Counted from the first letter of the stretch, positions 43,264 through 52,701 are shown. The stretch is 64,000 nt of DNA from JBDTSW01 sp963799815 (GCA_963799815.1 CAWCYG010000005.1:62001-126000); one strand, 5' to 3'. The notes: generated from the sequence alone by a model not told the origin. Made by a program: numbers and translations.

Positions 43264-44744
43264 GGCGGGTCATTGTTCCGCAAGTCGCCCACATGACTCG
43301 CGACGAGCGCGATCATCGCGCACCCGGAGAACGCCGCCACGCCCAAGCCCCAGCCACCGGCCACGTCGCTCATGTAGTGGACCCGAAGGTAAACGCGCGA
43401 GAGGCCGATCGCCGCCGCCAGGGCGATCCCCACCACCAGGATCGCCGTTCCACCCGCCTTGCCCGGTCGCAAACGCACGGTCACGATCAGCGCCAGCCAC
43501 ACGTAGATCACCGCGTAGGTCGCATGACCGCTTGGGTAGGCATCGCCTTCGACCGCAACCAGAGCCCCATCGGGGCGGGGGCGATCGAGGACCTCCTTCA
43601 GGTTCGGGACCACCGTGAAGCAGATCGCCAAGGCGACGATGAGCGCAGCCACGTCGAACCATCTCCGGTGGATCGCCAGCACCACCGCGGAGATGGCTCC
43701 CACGATCACCACCGCCGTCACGCTGCCCAGGGCGGTCACCACCTTGGCGATGTCGGTGAGCCAAGCCGCCTGCAGATTTGCGGCCACGTCGAGCGCCGCC
43801 TGATCGCCGGGCGTGGGACCCGGCTCGGCGTCGACGACCGAGGCGAATGTGATGAGTACGAACAGGCCGACGGCGACGAAGGCGAGCATCGCCGTCAGCT
43901 CCAACCCCAGGTCGCCAGGTGTGAGCCGCTTCCACAAGAACTTCGCCTGCGGCCGCACCGTCCGTCCAGCTGCGACGAGTGGGCGCAGGAGCGCCCTCCG
44001 CTCCATCCAGGCAACCGTCTTGCGGCGGTTCTCCGCCTCGCGGAAGAAGCGCACCGCCGCGACGATCGCCACGATCACCCCCACCGTGATCCCGAACAGC
44101 AGGACCCCCTGCCCGGCCACGTTCGCGATCTCCTCGATCGACTGCGATCCGAAGTAGCCGAGGAAGGTGAACACGCCGGCCCAAAGGCCGGTCCCGAGCA
44201 CGCTGTAGGGGACGAAGCGCCCGTATTCCATCCCCGAGCTCCCGGCGACGAACGGCGCCAGCGCCCGTACCAGGCCGATGAACCGCCCGACCAGGATCGT
44301 CTTCCCACCATGCCGGTCGAAGTAGCCCTCGACCTGCTTGAAACGCTCCTCGGTGATTCTCAGCCTCGGGCCGTGCTTGAGGATGAACCCGCGCCCCAGC
44401 TTGCGCCCGATGAAGAAGCTCGTGGTGTCGCCCGCCCAGGCGCAGAACCACACGATCGCCACGGTCACGAAGACGTCGGTCGCGCCCTGCCCGGCAACCG
44501 CCCCGGCCAGGATCACGAACGTCTCGCCGGGCACCACGAGCCCGATGAAGGCCCCCGTCTCCAAGAATGCGAGCACCCCGGCGATCGCGTACGTCCACGC
44601 CCCAAGCGTCTCCGAGACGTCCTTCAGCAGCTCCTCGAGGTCGAGCGACTCGAACTGGTGCGAGATGAACCAGCCGCCGACCCCGATCACCAGGGCGATG
44701 ACGATGAAGCGGATCCGCTCGGTCTTCGTCTTCGGCAGCTGCAT
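43260..44744 (-). CDS. DedA (VTT) - PAP2 phosphatase fusion membrane protein
   Basis: The 494-residue protein joins two membrane domains. Residues ~35-230 form a DedA/VTT domain (LETGAFIGLVVPGETFVILAG, FIGRKLG, GRFIGLVRALAPFVAGSSGM). Residues ~285-490 form a PAP2 phosphatase with all three motifs: KEVLDRPRP, YPSGHATYA and SRVYLRVHYMSDVAGG. DedA proteins include polyprenyl-phosphate flippases; PAP2 enzymes dephosphorylate polyprenyl diphosphates or phosphatidate. The fusion could recycle undecaprenyl diphosphate to the monophosphate and move it across the membrane; this is inference. The next gene upstream is ispE, of isoprenoid precursor synthesis. Confidence 0.9.
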   Translation of the reverse strand: MQLPKTKTERIRFIVIALVIGVGGWFISHQFESLDLEELLKDVSETLGAWTYAIAGVLAFLETGAFIGLVVPGETFVILAGAVAGQGATDVFVTVAIVWFCAWAGDTTSFFIGRKLGRGFILKHGPRLRITEERFKQVEGYFDRHGGKTILVGRFIGLVRALAPFVAGSSGMEYGRFVPYSVLGTGLWAGVFTFLGYFGSQSIEEIANVAGQGVLLFGITVGVIVAIVAAVRFFREAENRRKTVAWMERRALLRPLVAAGRTVRPQAKFLWKRLTPGDLGLELTAMLAFVAVGLFVLITFASVVDAEPGPTPGDQAALDVAANLQAAWLTDIAKVVTALGSVTAVVIVGAISAVVLAIHRRWFDVAALIVALAICFTVVPNLKEVLDRPRPDGALVAVEGDAYPSGHATYAVIYVWLALIVTVRLRPGKAGGTAILVVGIALAAAIGLSRVYLRVHYMSDVAGGWGLGVAAFSGCAMIALVASHVGDLRNNDPP

Positions 44745-44756
44745 CAGGGAAGCCTC

Positions 44757-45596
44757 CTACAGGAAGGCCTGCGGCGCGCTCACGATCGCATCGGCGTACC
44801 GCGGGGACAGGGCCGCGGCAGCCGCATCAGCACTCGCCAGATCGGGGAAGAAGCCAGCCGCGGTCGGCCCCGACCCGCTCACCAGGGCCACCGGCGCCCC
44901 AACCTCCTCGAGCGCCGCCAGCGCCTCGGCGATCTCAGGACGCAGCGAGAGCGCTGCACCCTGGAGGTCGTTTACGAGCAGATCCGGATAATCGAGCGGC
45001 GACGCGCCCGCGGACGCTGCCGTGCGCATGAGCGCCTCGACCTCTCCCAGCTCGCCTGATCCGCGGCCGATCCCGAGCCGATCGGCCTCCGCGTAGACGT
45101 CGCTGACGCTCAACCCCTGCTCAGCCGCAATCAGCACCACCCCGAACTCCGCCGGCGTCGGCAGCGGCGCGAGGCGCTCCCCCGCGCCGCCCACCAGCTT
45201 CAGCCCGGGCTCGAGCTGCGACGGCACATCGGCGCCCAGCCCCATCGCGATCTCGGCCAGATCGTCACGCCCGCCCCCCAGATGCCGGAGCACCGCCGCT
45301 GCATCCGCGCTGCCGCCACCGAGGCCCGCCGCAACCGGAATCCGCTTCTCGATCTCCACCCGCAGCGGCGGCGAGCTCCACCCTCGCGCGCGCAGCGCTT
45401 CGAGTGCGACGGCGACGAGGTTTGGGCCCTCAACGCCAGGGCAGACGACCTCATCCTCCTCGCCCTCCCCCTCGCAGATGACCAGCCGGTCCGCCAGCGC
45501 CAGTGGACAGAAGAGCGAGCGCAGCTCGTGCAGGCCGTCGTCGCGAGCGCCCCCCAGATAGAGGCAGAGGTTGAGCTTGGCGGGCGCGCGGAGCAT
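44757..45596 (-). CDS. ispE: 4-diphosphocytidyl-2-C-methyl-D-erythritol kinase
   Basis: ATG 45596 overlaps the rsmA stop by one base (TGATG) and gives 279 residues. Family signatures: APAKLNLCLYLGG, the GHMP ATP loop PVAAGLGGGSADAAAVL, and VSGSGPTAAGFF near the end. It phosphorylates CDP-methylerythritol in the MEP pathway to isoprenoids. The rsmA-ispE pair is conserved in actinobacteria. Confidence 0.95.
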   Translation of the reverse strand: MLRAPAKLNLCLYLGGARDDGLHELRSLFCPLALADRLVICEGEGEEDEVVCPGVEGPNLVAVALEALRARGWSSPPLRVEIEKRIPVAAGLGGGSADAAAVLRHLGGGRDDLAEIAMGLGADVPSQLEPGLKLVGGAGERLAPLPTPAEFGVVLIAAEQGLSVSDVYAEADRLGIGRGSGELGEVEALMRTAASAGASPLDYPDLLVNDLQGAALSLRPEIAEALAALEEVGAPVALVSGSGPTAAGFFPDLASADAAAAALSPRYADAIVSAPQAFL

Positions 45597-46375
45597 CACG
45601 TCGTTCCCAGATCCAACCGCTCGCACAGGCGGACGAAGTCATCCGGCCCCAGCGACTCCGCGCGAGCGGCCGGGGAGAGCTCCACTTCCTCGAGCGCGGC
45701 CCGCACCTCCGGCCGCTGCGGCCCTCCCGCCAGCTCCACCGAGCCGGCGAGCGTCTTGCGCCGGTGGGCAAACGCCCCCCGCACCAGGGCCACAAGCTGC
45801 GGAGAGGCGGCCGGCCCGGTGCGCCGCAGCGCCAACAGAGCCGAGTCCACCCGCGGCCGTGGTGTGAACACCGCCCGGTCGACCGCCCGCAGCATTCCGA
45901 CCTCGCACGCGTGCTGCACGAGGACGCTGGGAGCGCCGTAGGTCTTCGAGCCGGGTGCCGCCCGCAGCCGGTCGGCGATCTCGCGCTGGACCATCACCGT
46001 CCAGGCCCCGACGCTCGGCAGCTCGGCGATCGTCCTCAGGATCACCGGGGTCGCGATCGAGTAGGGCAAGTTCGAGACGACCTTGGTCGGCGCCGGGTCA
46101 AGGCGGGCGAGGTCCATCCGCATCGCATCGCCCCAGACCACCTCGACGTTCGGGTGTTCGGTTGCCACCGCGCCGAGCGCGGCCTCGAGCCGGCGGTCGA
46201 GCTCGACCACCCATACGCGTGCGGCCGCCGGCGCAACCCGCCGTGTCAATACCCCCTCGCCACCACCGATCTCCAAAACCACGTCCTCGGCCGAGAGCTC
46301 CGCCGAGCGAGCGATGGCGTCGAGCAGGTTTGTGTCGGCGAGGAAGTTCTGGCCGAGCCGGGCAGCCATCACCAC
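45596..46375 (-). CDS. rsmA: 16S rRNA dimethyladenosine transferase RsmA (KsgA)
   Basis: The 259-residue protein starts MVMAARLGQNFLADTNLLDA and carries the SAM loop VLEIGGGEGVLTRRV, acidic ELDRRL, catalytic NLPYSIATPV and FTPRPRVDSALLAL. It dimethylates A1518 and A1519 of 16S rRNA during small-subunit maturation. Its start lies within the end of tatD (overlap of a few bases), giving the tatD-rsmA-ispE operon. Confidence 0.96.
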   Translation of the reverse strand: MVMAARLGQNFLADTNLLDAIARSAELSAEDVVLEIGGGEGVLTRRVAPAAARVWVVELDRRLEAALGAVATEHPNVEVVWGDAMRMDLARLDPAPTKVVSNLPYSIATPVILRTIAELPSVGAWTVMVQREIADRLRAAPGSKTYGAPSVLVQHACEVGMLRAVDRAVFTPRPRVDSALLALRRTGPAASPQLVALVRGAFAHRRKTLAGSVELAGGPQRPEVRAALEEVELSPAARAESLGPDDFVRLCERLDLGTT

Positions 46376-47142
46376 CCGAACACCCGCGCGGAATTCACCT
46401 CGACCGAGGTCTCCAGCTCGCCATACGAGACGCCCCGCTCGCCGGCCACGACCTCAGCGGTCTCAACGACGTTCGCCGGCTCGTTGGGCTTCCCGCGCAC
46501 CGGCTGCGGCGCGAGGAACGGTGAATCCGTCTCCACCAGCAGGAGCTCCTCGGGCACGAGCCGAGCAGCCTCGCGGAGCTCCTGGGCCTTCGGGTAGGTG
46601 ACGTTGCCGGCGAACGAGCAATACCACCCCCGCTCGGCGGCCTCGGCCACGCGCCTCGCCGGGGCCGAGAAGCAGTGGAGGATCACCGTCACGCCCGCGG
46701 CCTCGCCCGCGAGGATCGCGAGCGCCTCGTCCACCGCATCGTTTTCGGGACCGTCGCCTGAGCGCATATGGATCACGAGCGGCTTCTCGATGCGACGCGC
46801 GATCTCGATCTGCGCCCTGAACGCCCGCCGTTGGTCATCGCGCGGAGAGCGGTCGCGGAAGTAGTCGAGCCCGGTCTCACCCACCGCAGCCGCGGCTGGA
46901 TCTCGCGCGAGCTCCTCGATCAGCTGCGCAGCGCCATCGTCGAAGCCCGCGGCCGAGTTGGGATGGCGCCCGACGCACGCGAAGACCTCTTCGAATCGCT
47001 CCGCCGCGGCCACCGCCTGCGGGTTCGAGTCCTCACCGAGGCCCACGGTGAGGATGCGACGCACCCCTGCCGCGCGCGCCGCAGCGACCAGCTCGGCGTC
47101 GTCGCCCTCGCAGAGGCCCAGATGGGCATGGGTATCGACCAC
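46369..47142 (-). CDS. tatD: TatD-family metal-dependent deoxyribonuclease
   Basis: The 257-residue TIM barrel has the metal-binding start VDTHAHLG, CVGRHPNSA, AVGETGLDYFRDRSPRDDQR, LVIHMRSG, VILHCFSA and ETDSPFL. TatD enzymes are 3'-5' DNA exonucleases implicated in DNA repair and quality control. Catalytic ligands are intact. It heads the operon with rsmA and ispE. Confidence 0.93.
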   Translation of the reverse strand: MVDTHAHLGLCEGDDAELVAAARAAGVRRILTVGLGEDSNPQAVAAAERFEEVFACVGRHPNSAAGFDDGAAQLIEELARDPAAAAVGETGLDYFRDRSPRDDQRRAFRAQIEIARRIEKPLVIHMRSGDGPENDAVDEALAILAGEAAGVTVILHCFSAPARRVAEAAERGWYCSFAGNVTYPKAQELREAARLVPEELLLVETDSPFLAPQPVRGKPNEPANVVETAEVVAGERGVSYGELETSVEVNSARVFGW

Positions 47143-47187
47143 GCGGTGAGTCTAGGAGCGCCTCTGGACCTCGGATCCGAGCCTGGG

Positions 47188-48045
47188 CTAGAGGTCGCGC
47201 CGCGAGAACGACCAGATCGCGAGAGCGACCACGCCCGCCACATAGACGGCTGCCCATACGACGAGGCCCGGCCCGCTCTGCTCCGAGCCCCCGAAGGGAC
47301 CCAGCTCGACCGCCGCGCGCGCGAGGCCACTCGTGTCCGAGAAGAGCAGGTGAAGCCCGGCCTGGTAGAGCGCCTCGAACGGCAGCGCCAGAGCGGTCGC
47401 GTTCGCGATCGACTCCAGCTTCTCCGAGCCCACAGCCTTGCCGATCTGGCCCAAGAGACCCGCGGTCAGGCCGGCGCCGAAGATCATGAAGACCGTGATC
47501 CCCTGGGCCGTCGAGGTCATGACCGTCGATGCGAGCACGGAGATCGCAGCGATGATCGTGACCCCCAGCGCCAGCGCCAAACCGGGCAGGAGAAGGTGAT
47601 CCGGCGTCCACTCACCTGCGAGCCACGTGATCACGATCGCGATCGCGTAGACGGCCAGCACGTAGATCGAGGCCGCGAGTGCGGCGCCCGCGAATCGCGC
47701 TATGAGCATCACGCCCCGCCCGAGCGGGCGCACGACGAGCGGCTGCAGGAGGCCGGTCTCCGCGTCCCCGCGGACGACGCCAATCGTCAGGAACACGGCA
47801 AGCACGGCGCCCAGAAAGAGCGTCGCGAACATGGCGAGGCCGAAGATGGTGGCGCCGACGAATGCTCGCGGGTCGAGGATGGTGGGATCGAAGCCGGCGA
47901 AACCTCGGATGTCGCGAAAAGCGAAATGCGCACCGAGCGAGTAGAGGACGAGGAAGGCCACCGTCAGCGCGAAGACGACCAGGAACACCCGCCGGCGCAG
48001 GCTCTCGGCGAGCTGATGGCGCATGACGGCGAGCGCGGCCTTCAC
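47188..48045 (-). CDS. ABC-2 type transporter permease
   Basis: The 285-residue protein has six membrane segments; the first follows AVMRHQLAESLRRRVFLVVF, typical of ABC-2/NosY-like permeases, and the middle helices contain GLAMFATLFLGAVLAVFLTI and VRGDAETGLLQPLVVRPLGR. It pairs with the ATPase gene immediately upstream, whose stop its start overlaps by four bases. Exporters of this class move lipids, drugs or help assemble metalloenzymes; the substrate is not evident. Confidence 0.87.
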   Translation of the reverse strand: MKAALAVMRHQLAESLRRRVFLVVFALTVAFLVLYSLGAHFAFRDIRGFAGFDPTILDPRAFVGATIFGLAMFATLFLGAVLAVFLTIGVVRGDAETGLLQPLVVRPLGRGVMLIARFAGAALAASIYVLAVYAIAIVITWLAGEWTPDHLLLPGLALALGVTIIAAISVLASTVMTSTAQGITVFMIFGAGLTAGLLGQIGKAVGSEKLESIANATALALPFEALYQAGLHLLFSDTSGLARAAVELGPFGGSEQSGPGLVVWAAVYVAGVVALAIWSFSRRDL

Positions 48046-48887
48046 GTCGAGACCTCCTCACCCACCGCCTCGAGGTAGGCATCCTCGAGCGTGCTCGCCA
48101 GCAGGCGTACTCCATAGACCTGCTCGCCCTCGCCAACCAGGCGAGCCACCAGGGCGGGCACGTCCTCGCGCCCCACCCCCTCGAACAACCTCGCTCCCGC
48201 CGCCGTCTCGATCTCGACACCTCGCGGCTGGGCGAGCTGCCCCGGCGAGCCCTCCTCGACGATTTCGCCGGCCAGCAGAATCGCAACCCGGTCGCAGACC
48301 CGCTCGACCTCGCTCAGCAGGTGCGAGGAGAGGAGCACCGCGATCCCGCGCTCGCGCAACTCGGTGAGCAGGCGACGGACCACGCGCCGCCCGGCGGGGT
48401 CGAGCGCGCTCGTTGGCTCGTCCAAGAGCAGCAGGCGTGGACTGCCGATCATGGCCTGGGCGATCCCCAGCCGTTGCTGCATCCCCTTCGACATGTCTCC
48501 GACGCGCGTCGCGGCAGCCTGCTCGAGGCCCACGAGGGCCAACAGCTCGCGCCGCTCATTCGCGCCGCCCGCAGAGCCCGCCAGCTCCTGATGCAGGCGC
48601 AAGAGCTCATCGGCGGTCGACCACGCCGGGAACCGAAAGAGCTCCGCGAGGTAGCCGATCGCGCGTCGGGCCGGCAGCGACCCCGCCGGGCTTCCGGTGA
48701 CCCACGCCTCGCCGTCGGTGGGCCGCACAAGGCCGCACGCGATCTTCGCCAACGTCGACTTACCGGCGCCGTTGGGCCCCAGCAGCCCGACGACCTCGCC
48801 CTGCCCGACCTCAAGCGAAACGCCGCGAAGCGCCTCGGTGGCCCCGTATCGCTTGCGGAGGCCGCTGGCCTGGAAAGCCTGCGCCAC
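48042..48887 (-). CDS. ABC transporter ATP-binding protein
   Basis: The 281-residue ATPase has Walker A GPNGAGKST, signature MSKGMQQRLGIAQAM, Walker B LLLLDEPTSALDP and the switch histidine in LLSSHLLSEVERVCD. The ~65-residue region after the core is a C-terminal extension common in ABC-2 exporters. It is the first gene of the two-gene exporter. The spacer to metG upstream is about 40 bases. Confidence 0.93.
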   Translation of the reverse strand: MAQAFQASGLRKRYGATEALRGVSLEVGQGEVVGLLGPNGAGKSTLAKIACGLVRPTDGEAWVTGSPAGSLPARRAIGYLAELFRFPAWSTADELLRLHQELAGSAGGANERRELLALVGLEQAAATRVGDMSKGMQQRLGIAQAMIGSPRLLLLDEPTSALDPAGRRVVRRLLTELRERGIAVLLSSHLLSEVERVCDRVAILLAGEIVEEGSPGQLAQPRGVEIETAAGARLFEGVGREDVPALVARLVGEGEQVYGVRLLASTLEDAYLEAVGEEVST

Positions 48888-48929
48888 GCCCTAGTCGGCC
48901 GGGATCTGCTGGCGGTGCTCCCCCGGCCT

Positions 48930-50469
48930 TCAGCGCACATACCACTGGGGCCTGCCGCGCGGCGCATCACTTCGCGGGAACAGTGGCGGGATCCGCTCGG
49001 TCGACTGGCCGCCGGCGCGCGCCCCGAAGGTGTCCAGTTCGCGGCGATCCTCGCCGAGAGCGTCCAGCAGCCGGGAAGATGATTCGGGGAGATAGGGCAG
49101 CAGCATCAGGGCGAGAATCCGCAGCCCCTCGGACAGGTTGTAGAGGACCGAATCCAGGCGCCCCGCCTCGGCCTCGTCCTTGGCGAGATCCCAGGGGCGG
49201 CTCTCCTCGACATATCGATTGAGGCGCCTGACCCGCGACCAGATCTCCTCGAGGGCGGCGGTCAGCTCGACCTCGTCGAGCAGCTCGCGGACCCTCGCGT
49301 CGAGTCCCGCCGAGGGCATCCTGGCCCTGCGAGAGGGCTGGGTCGAGCTCGCCCTCAGGCACGACACCATCGCGGTAGCGCTCGACCATCGCCAGCGTGC
49401 GGCTGGCGAGGTTGCCCCAGTCGTTCGCCAACTCCGTCTCGTAGCGCTGCTCGAAGCCTTCCGCCGACACCGCCCCGTCCTGGCCGAAGGAGACCTCGCG
49501 AAAGCAGTAAAAGCGCAGTGCGTCCGCCCCGAAGCGCTCGACCACCTCAAACGGGTCGAGCACGTTTCCGAGCGACTTCGACATCTTGTGTCCCTCCATC
49601 AGGAGGTAGCCATGGATCAGCTCCCGCTGCGGCACCTCGATCTCGGCCGCCATCAAGAAGGCCGGCCAGTAGACGGCGTGGAACTTGAGGATGTCCTTGG
49701 CGATGAAGTGCCAGTTGACCGGCCAGAAACGCTCGGTCAGATCCTCGCCCTCGCGCGCGAACGACAACGCGGTGTAGTAGTTGAGGAGCGCGTCGAACCA
49801 CACGTACATGACCTGCTCGGGATCCCACGGCAGCGGCACACCCCACTTCAGCTTCGGCCGCGAGAGCGAGACGTCGCGGAGCCCGCCCCGGATGAACGAG
49901 AGCGCCTCGTTCGCCCGAAAGTCGGGGATCACCCACTCGGGCCGCTCGGCGTAGAGCCGCTCCAGCGGCTCCTGGAATGTGGAGAGCCGGAAGAACCAGT
50001 TGTCCTCCCGCTCCCGCTCGAGCGTGATCTTGTGGATGGGGCAGGTGTTATCGGGGCCCAGCTCGGACTCGGTCTTGAAGTCGGCGCAGCGGGGGCAGTA
50101 CCACCCTTCATAGGTGCCCTCGTAGACGTGGCCGTTGTCGTAGACGCGCTGGATGACTTCCTGGACGCGCTTCATGTGCCGCGGGTCCGTGGTCCGGATG
50201 AAGAAGTCGTTGGTGGCCCCAACCAGCGCCCCCATCTCCTGGAACCGGGGGGCATTGCGGTCGCCGAGCTCGCGAGGCGTGAGCCCGGCCTTCTCGGCGG
50301 CTTGGACGACCGGCTCGCCGTGCTCGTCCGTGCCGGTGAGGAAGAAGACGTCCTCCCCGCGCTGGCGCATGTGGCGGGCGACGATGTCCGCGGCGATCGT
50401 CGTGTACGCGTGCCCGAGATGGGGCTCGGCGTTCACGTAGTAGATGGGTGTCGTGATGTAGAAGCTCAT
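48930..50469 (-). CDS. metG: Methionine--tRNA ligase, frame-interrupted
   Basis: From ATG 50469 the protein shows class I synthetase motifs: TPIYYVNAEPHLGHAYTT (HIGH site), zinc ligands CPRCADF and CPIH, and HKMSKSLGN. After ELDPALS (about 49320) the frame is lost; the tRNA-binding helical domain continues in another frame (GLDARVRELLDEVELTAALE, then RLNRYVEESRPWDLAKDEAE) to a stop at 48930. Removing one base from the CCC at 49306-49308 would give an uninterrupted ~512-residue MetG. The gene is essential, so a sequence error is likelier than inactivation. It diverges from the reductase gene. Confidence 0.92.
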
Positions 50470-50516
50470 CAGCCAGCGACGCGGTGCGCCAAGCCGCGCA
50501 GCATAGACTCGCGCCG

Positions 50517-50952
50517 ATGCACGACTGGCAGTGGACCGCCTTCAACCAGCTCACCAAGGTCCACGTCGCCGCCTACCGGCTTGGTGGCGGCCGGCTCCTG
50601 CCCGGTCCGCTCGGAGGCTCGAGGACCGTGCTCGTCGATCAGGTCGGCCGGCGCAGCGGAACGAGGCGAACGACGCCCCTCCTCTACCTCGCCGACGGCG
50701 ACGACATCGTGGTCGTGGGCTCCAAGGGCGGCTCGCACAAGCACCCCGCCTGGTGGCTCAACCTCCGCGAGATGGACCAGACGACGATCCAGATCCGCGG
50801 CGAGCGCCGGCGCGTCAAGGTGCGCGAGGCCACGGACTCCGAGCGCGAACGCCTCTGGCCGAAGCTGGTCGAGATCTGGCCGGACTACGCCGAACTACCA
50901 GCAGCGCACGGAGCGCAAGATCCCGCTGGGCATCCTCAGCCCGGCTACCTAG
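50517..50952 (+). CDS. Deazaflavin (F420)-dependent nitroreductase family protein, frame-interrupted
   Basis: From ATG 50517 the frame gives LTKVHVAAYRLGGGRLLPGP, VDQVGRRSGTRRTTPLLYL, DDIVVVGSKGGSHKHPAWWL and ERERLWPKLVEIWPDYA, the signature of the Ddn family that binds F420 or related cofactors. After WPDYA (about 50892) an extra base breaks the frame; the family ending NYQQRTERKIPLGILSP continues in the other frame to TAG 50952. Full length would be about 144 residues. It diverges from metG and runs convergently into the next gene. Confidence 0.85.
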
Positions 50953-51221
50953 AGCAGCGAGTCCTGGCCCTTCGGGGTGCGCCGGCGGCGCGGGACGCCG
51001 GCGGCCTCGGCGAGGGCGGCCTCGACGTCGGCGAGGATCGCCCGCTCCGAGCGCGAAGCGACGAGCGGCTCGGCCAGCCCCTCGACGTGCACGTAGGTGC
51101 GGCGGCCGTCGCCACGCTCGGCCGCCGCGAGTGGCACCAGAGCGAAGACACGATCGGCGCGGACGAAGCGCCCGTAGCCGAGCGAGACGAGACGAGGGTC
51201 GCGCTTGGTGGCCATCGCCAC
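50949..51221 (-). CDS. RemA/DUF370-like small DNA-binding protein candidate
   Basis: The ~90-residue protein contains LVSLGYGRFVRADRVFALVP followed by GRRTYVHVEGLAEPLVASRS, which matches the GYGxxVxAxRxxAxV...GRRT pattern of RemA (DUF370), a ring-forming DNA-binding activator of matrix genes in Bacillus. A basic/acidic C-terminal helix follows. Start is ATG 51215 or GTG 51221. The assignment is from pattern alone. It overlaps the reductase stop on the other strand by four bases. Confidence 0.6.
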   Translation of the reverse strand: MAMATKRDPRLVSLGYGRFVRADRVFALVPLAAAERGDGRRTYVHVEGLAEPLVASRSERAILADVEAALAEAAGVPRRRRTPKGQDSLL

Positions 51222-51253
51222 AAATCTAGCGGCGTTGGCCGCCGGCCGGGCGG

Positions 51254-51586
51254 CTACTCCTCCTTCGGCTTCGGGTCGAGCTTGGAGAGGCCCTTGACGA
51301 CGATCGCCTCGCAGTCGTTGGGGAAGGGCGGCACCACGGCGACGCCGACGTTGCCGCCCTTGCTGGTGATGATCACGGCGTCCTGGCGCTTGGCCTTCCT
51401 GATCTCGTCCGCGTCGTTCAGGATCTGATCGACCGCGCAGAACGGGTCGCCCTTGACCTTGCTGTTCTGCACCTTCGCGGCGTCGGTGATCTTCGCGTCG
51501 GCGAAGCGCTCGCCCTCCTCGCCGCAGCCGGAGAACCCCACGAGCAGAGCGCTCAGCACGATCAGGGTCCCTCCCCGGCTACGCAT
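51254..51586 (-). CDS. Small lipoprotein
   Basis: The 110-residue protein has a signal peptide (TLIVLSALLVGFSG) with lipobox FSGC, placing the lipidated cysteine at residue 21. The mature part is charged, has two further cysteines (DPFCAVDQ, PNDCEAI) likely forming a disulphide, and ends in a Lys/Pro tail. No domain is recognised. It lies downstream of the broken secreted gene and the terminator hairpin. Confidence 0.72.
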   Translation of the reverse strand: MRSRGGTLIVLSALLVGFSGCGEEGERFADAKITDAAKVQNSKVKGDPFCAVDQILNDADEIRKAKRQDAVIITSKGGNVGVAVVPPFPNDCEAIVVKGLSKLDPKPKEE

Positions 51587-51634
51587 GTGGCGGAAACCTA
51601 TCCGCCGCAGCGGTCGCGCATCCGTTCGGCAAAG

Positions 51635-51662
51635 AAAGGGGCGGCCCGCAGGCCGCCCCTTT
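51635..51662 (-). terminator. Strong intrinsic-type terminator hairpin
   Basis: AAAGGGGCGGCC and GGCCGCCCCTTT form a perfect 12-bp stem with a four-base loop. On the minus strand the stem ends in TTT followed by CTTTG. It lies just after the end of the broken secreted-protein gene and probably ends that transcript. Confidence 0.75.
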
Positions 51663-51685
51663 CAGCTCTCATGCATTCGACCCGG

Positions 51686-52537
51686 TTACGGAGCGGGACT
51701 TCGGCGCAGTCCTGGCTGTAGGTATCCGTATCGGTGTCGACATCGCGTCGCGGCGTCGTCAGTACACCAGCTGGCTGCGAAGTCGAAGTCCAGTCGCCAG
51801 CGCCGCCGCAGTTGGCGTGATGAGGTTGTACTTCTTCTTCTTGTTGCCGGTCTTGCCGTTGTTCCAGGTCTTCTGGAACCTGGGCGTTGAACAGCACCAG
51901 CGCGCCGGCGTCGCCGGCGACGTCGGGCGCGTCCGGCACGTTCAGCTGCCTGCCGAAGTGCATCGCCATCCGGCGAGTCACGGACCTCGCCGAGGACGGG
52001 TCGGTCGGCAAGCGCCGCGTTGTCGGCGTGCAGCAGGATCGTCGGGTTCACCGAACCGGGTCGCACGTCGTGCCGCCTCGCCCCGACCGACCGTTGAACG
52101 CGACGACCGTCAGCTCGGTCTGCTGATCTCGCTCGGAGCCCCGGGATCCGCGCGAACGCGTTTCCGGACCCGATCGAGCGACGTCCCGACACGCCTCAGC
52201 GCCCCGTCGGTCGTGACGAGCGCCGTCGACGTCGCCGCGCGCGCACTCGTCCAGCTTGCCGTTGGCCTTGTATCTTCATCTCCTCCGGGAAGTCGATCCT
52301 GACGATCTCCGCGGGCCTGCCGGAATGGCCGGTGCGTTGTCCGTGTCGAGGGTCGTCACCTGCGTGAACAGGCTCGCCCTTCCCGCGTCGTTGTTGTCCT
52401 GCAGCTGGGGATTGATTCGCCGATGCGTTCTCGGACGTCTGGTTGGTGTTCCCCTGCCCGAAGGCCGTGGCGCTGACGCCCATGGCCACAACCGCGGTGA
52501 TCGCGGCCAAAGCGCTCTTGCGCGGAATGTGTCTCAC
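51686..52537 (-). pseudogene. Secreted repeat-type protein of unknown function, multiply frame-shifted
   Basis: ATG 52537 starts a clear signal peptide (ALAAITAVVAMGVSATAFGQ). Family-like segments then appear in changing frames: LFTQVTTLDTDNAPAIPAG, AEIVRIDFPEEMKIQG, NGKLDECARGDVDGA, GSGNAFARIPG, NPTILLHADN, LNVPDAPDVAGDAGALVLFN, QKTWNNGKTGNKKKKY. This order resembles a family of ~260-residue secreted proteins common in Solirubrobacterales with a conserved C-x-C-rich end. At least five frame changes separate the pieces, so no product can be read from the given bases. Whether this is decay or sequence error is discussed in the findings. Confidence 0.6.
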
Positions 52538-52701
52538 ATTCTCCTCCTGATGGGTTTAGCGCGAACAGCCTCATGCCGCCTGCGCTCGTTATTTAGGTCT
52601 CCGCCCATGTGGGACGTCGCGCGCTCCACGCGCTCACGACGCCGCACAAGGGTACGACACCTCTGTCCTCCGCGGGTCTTCCCCGCGAAAGCTGCGGAAA
52701 A

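Noticed and set aside
43293..45059. 588-codon plus-strand open frame opposite the DedA-PAP2 fusion and ispE
   Set aside because: His/Arg/Asp-rich translation typical of antisense reading; both opposite genes have full motif sets.
46768..48078. Long plus-strand open frame opposite tatD and the ABC permease
   Set aside because: Antisense to two well-supported genes and without motifs.
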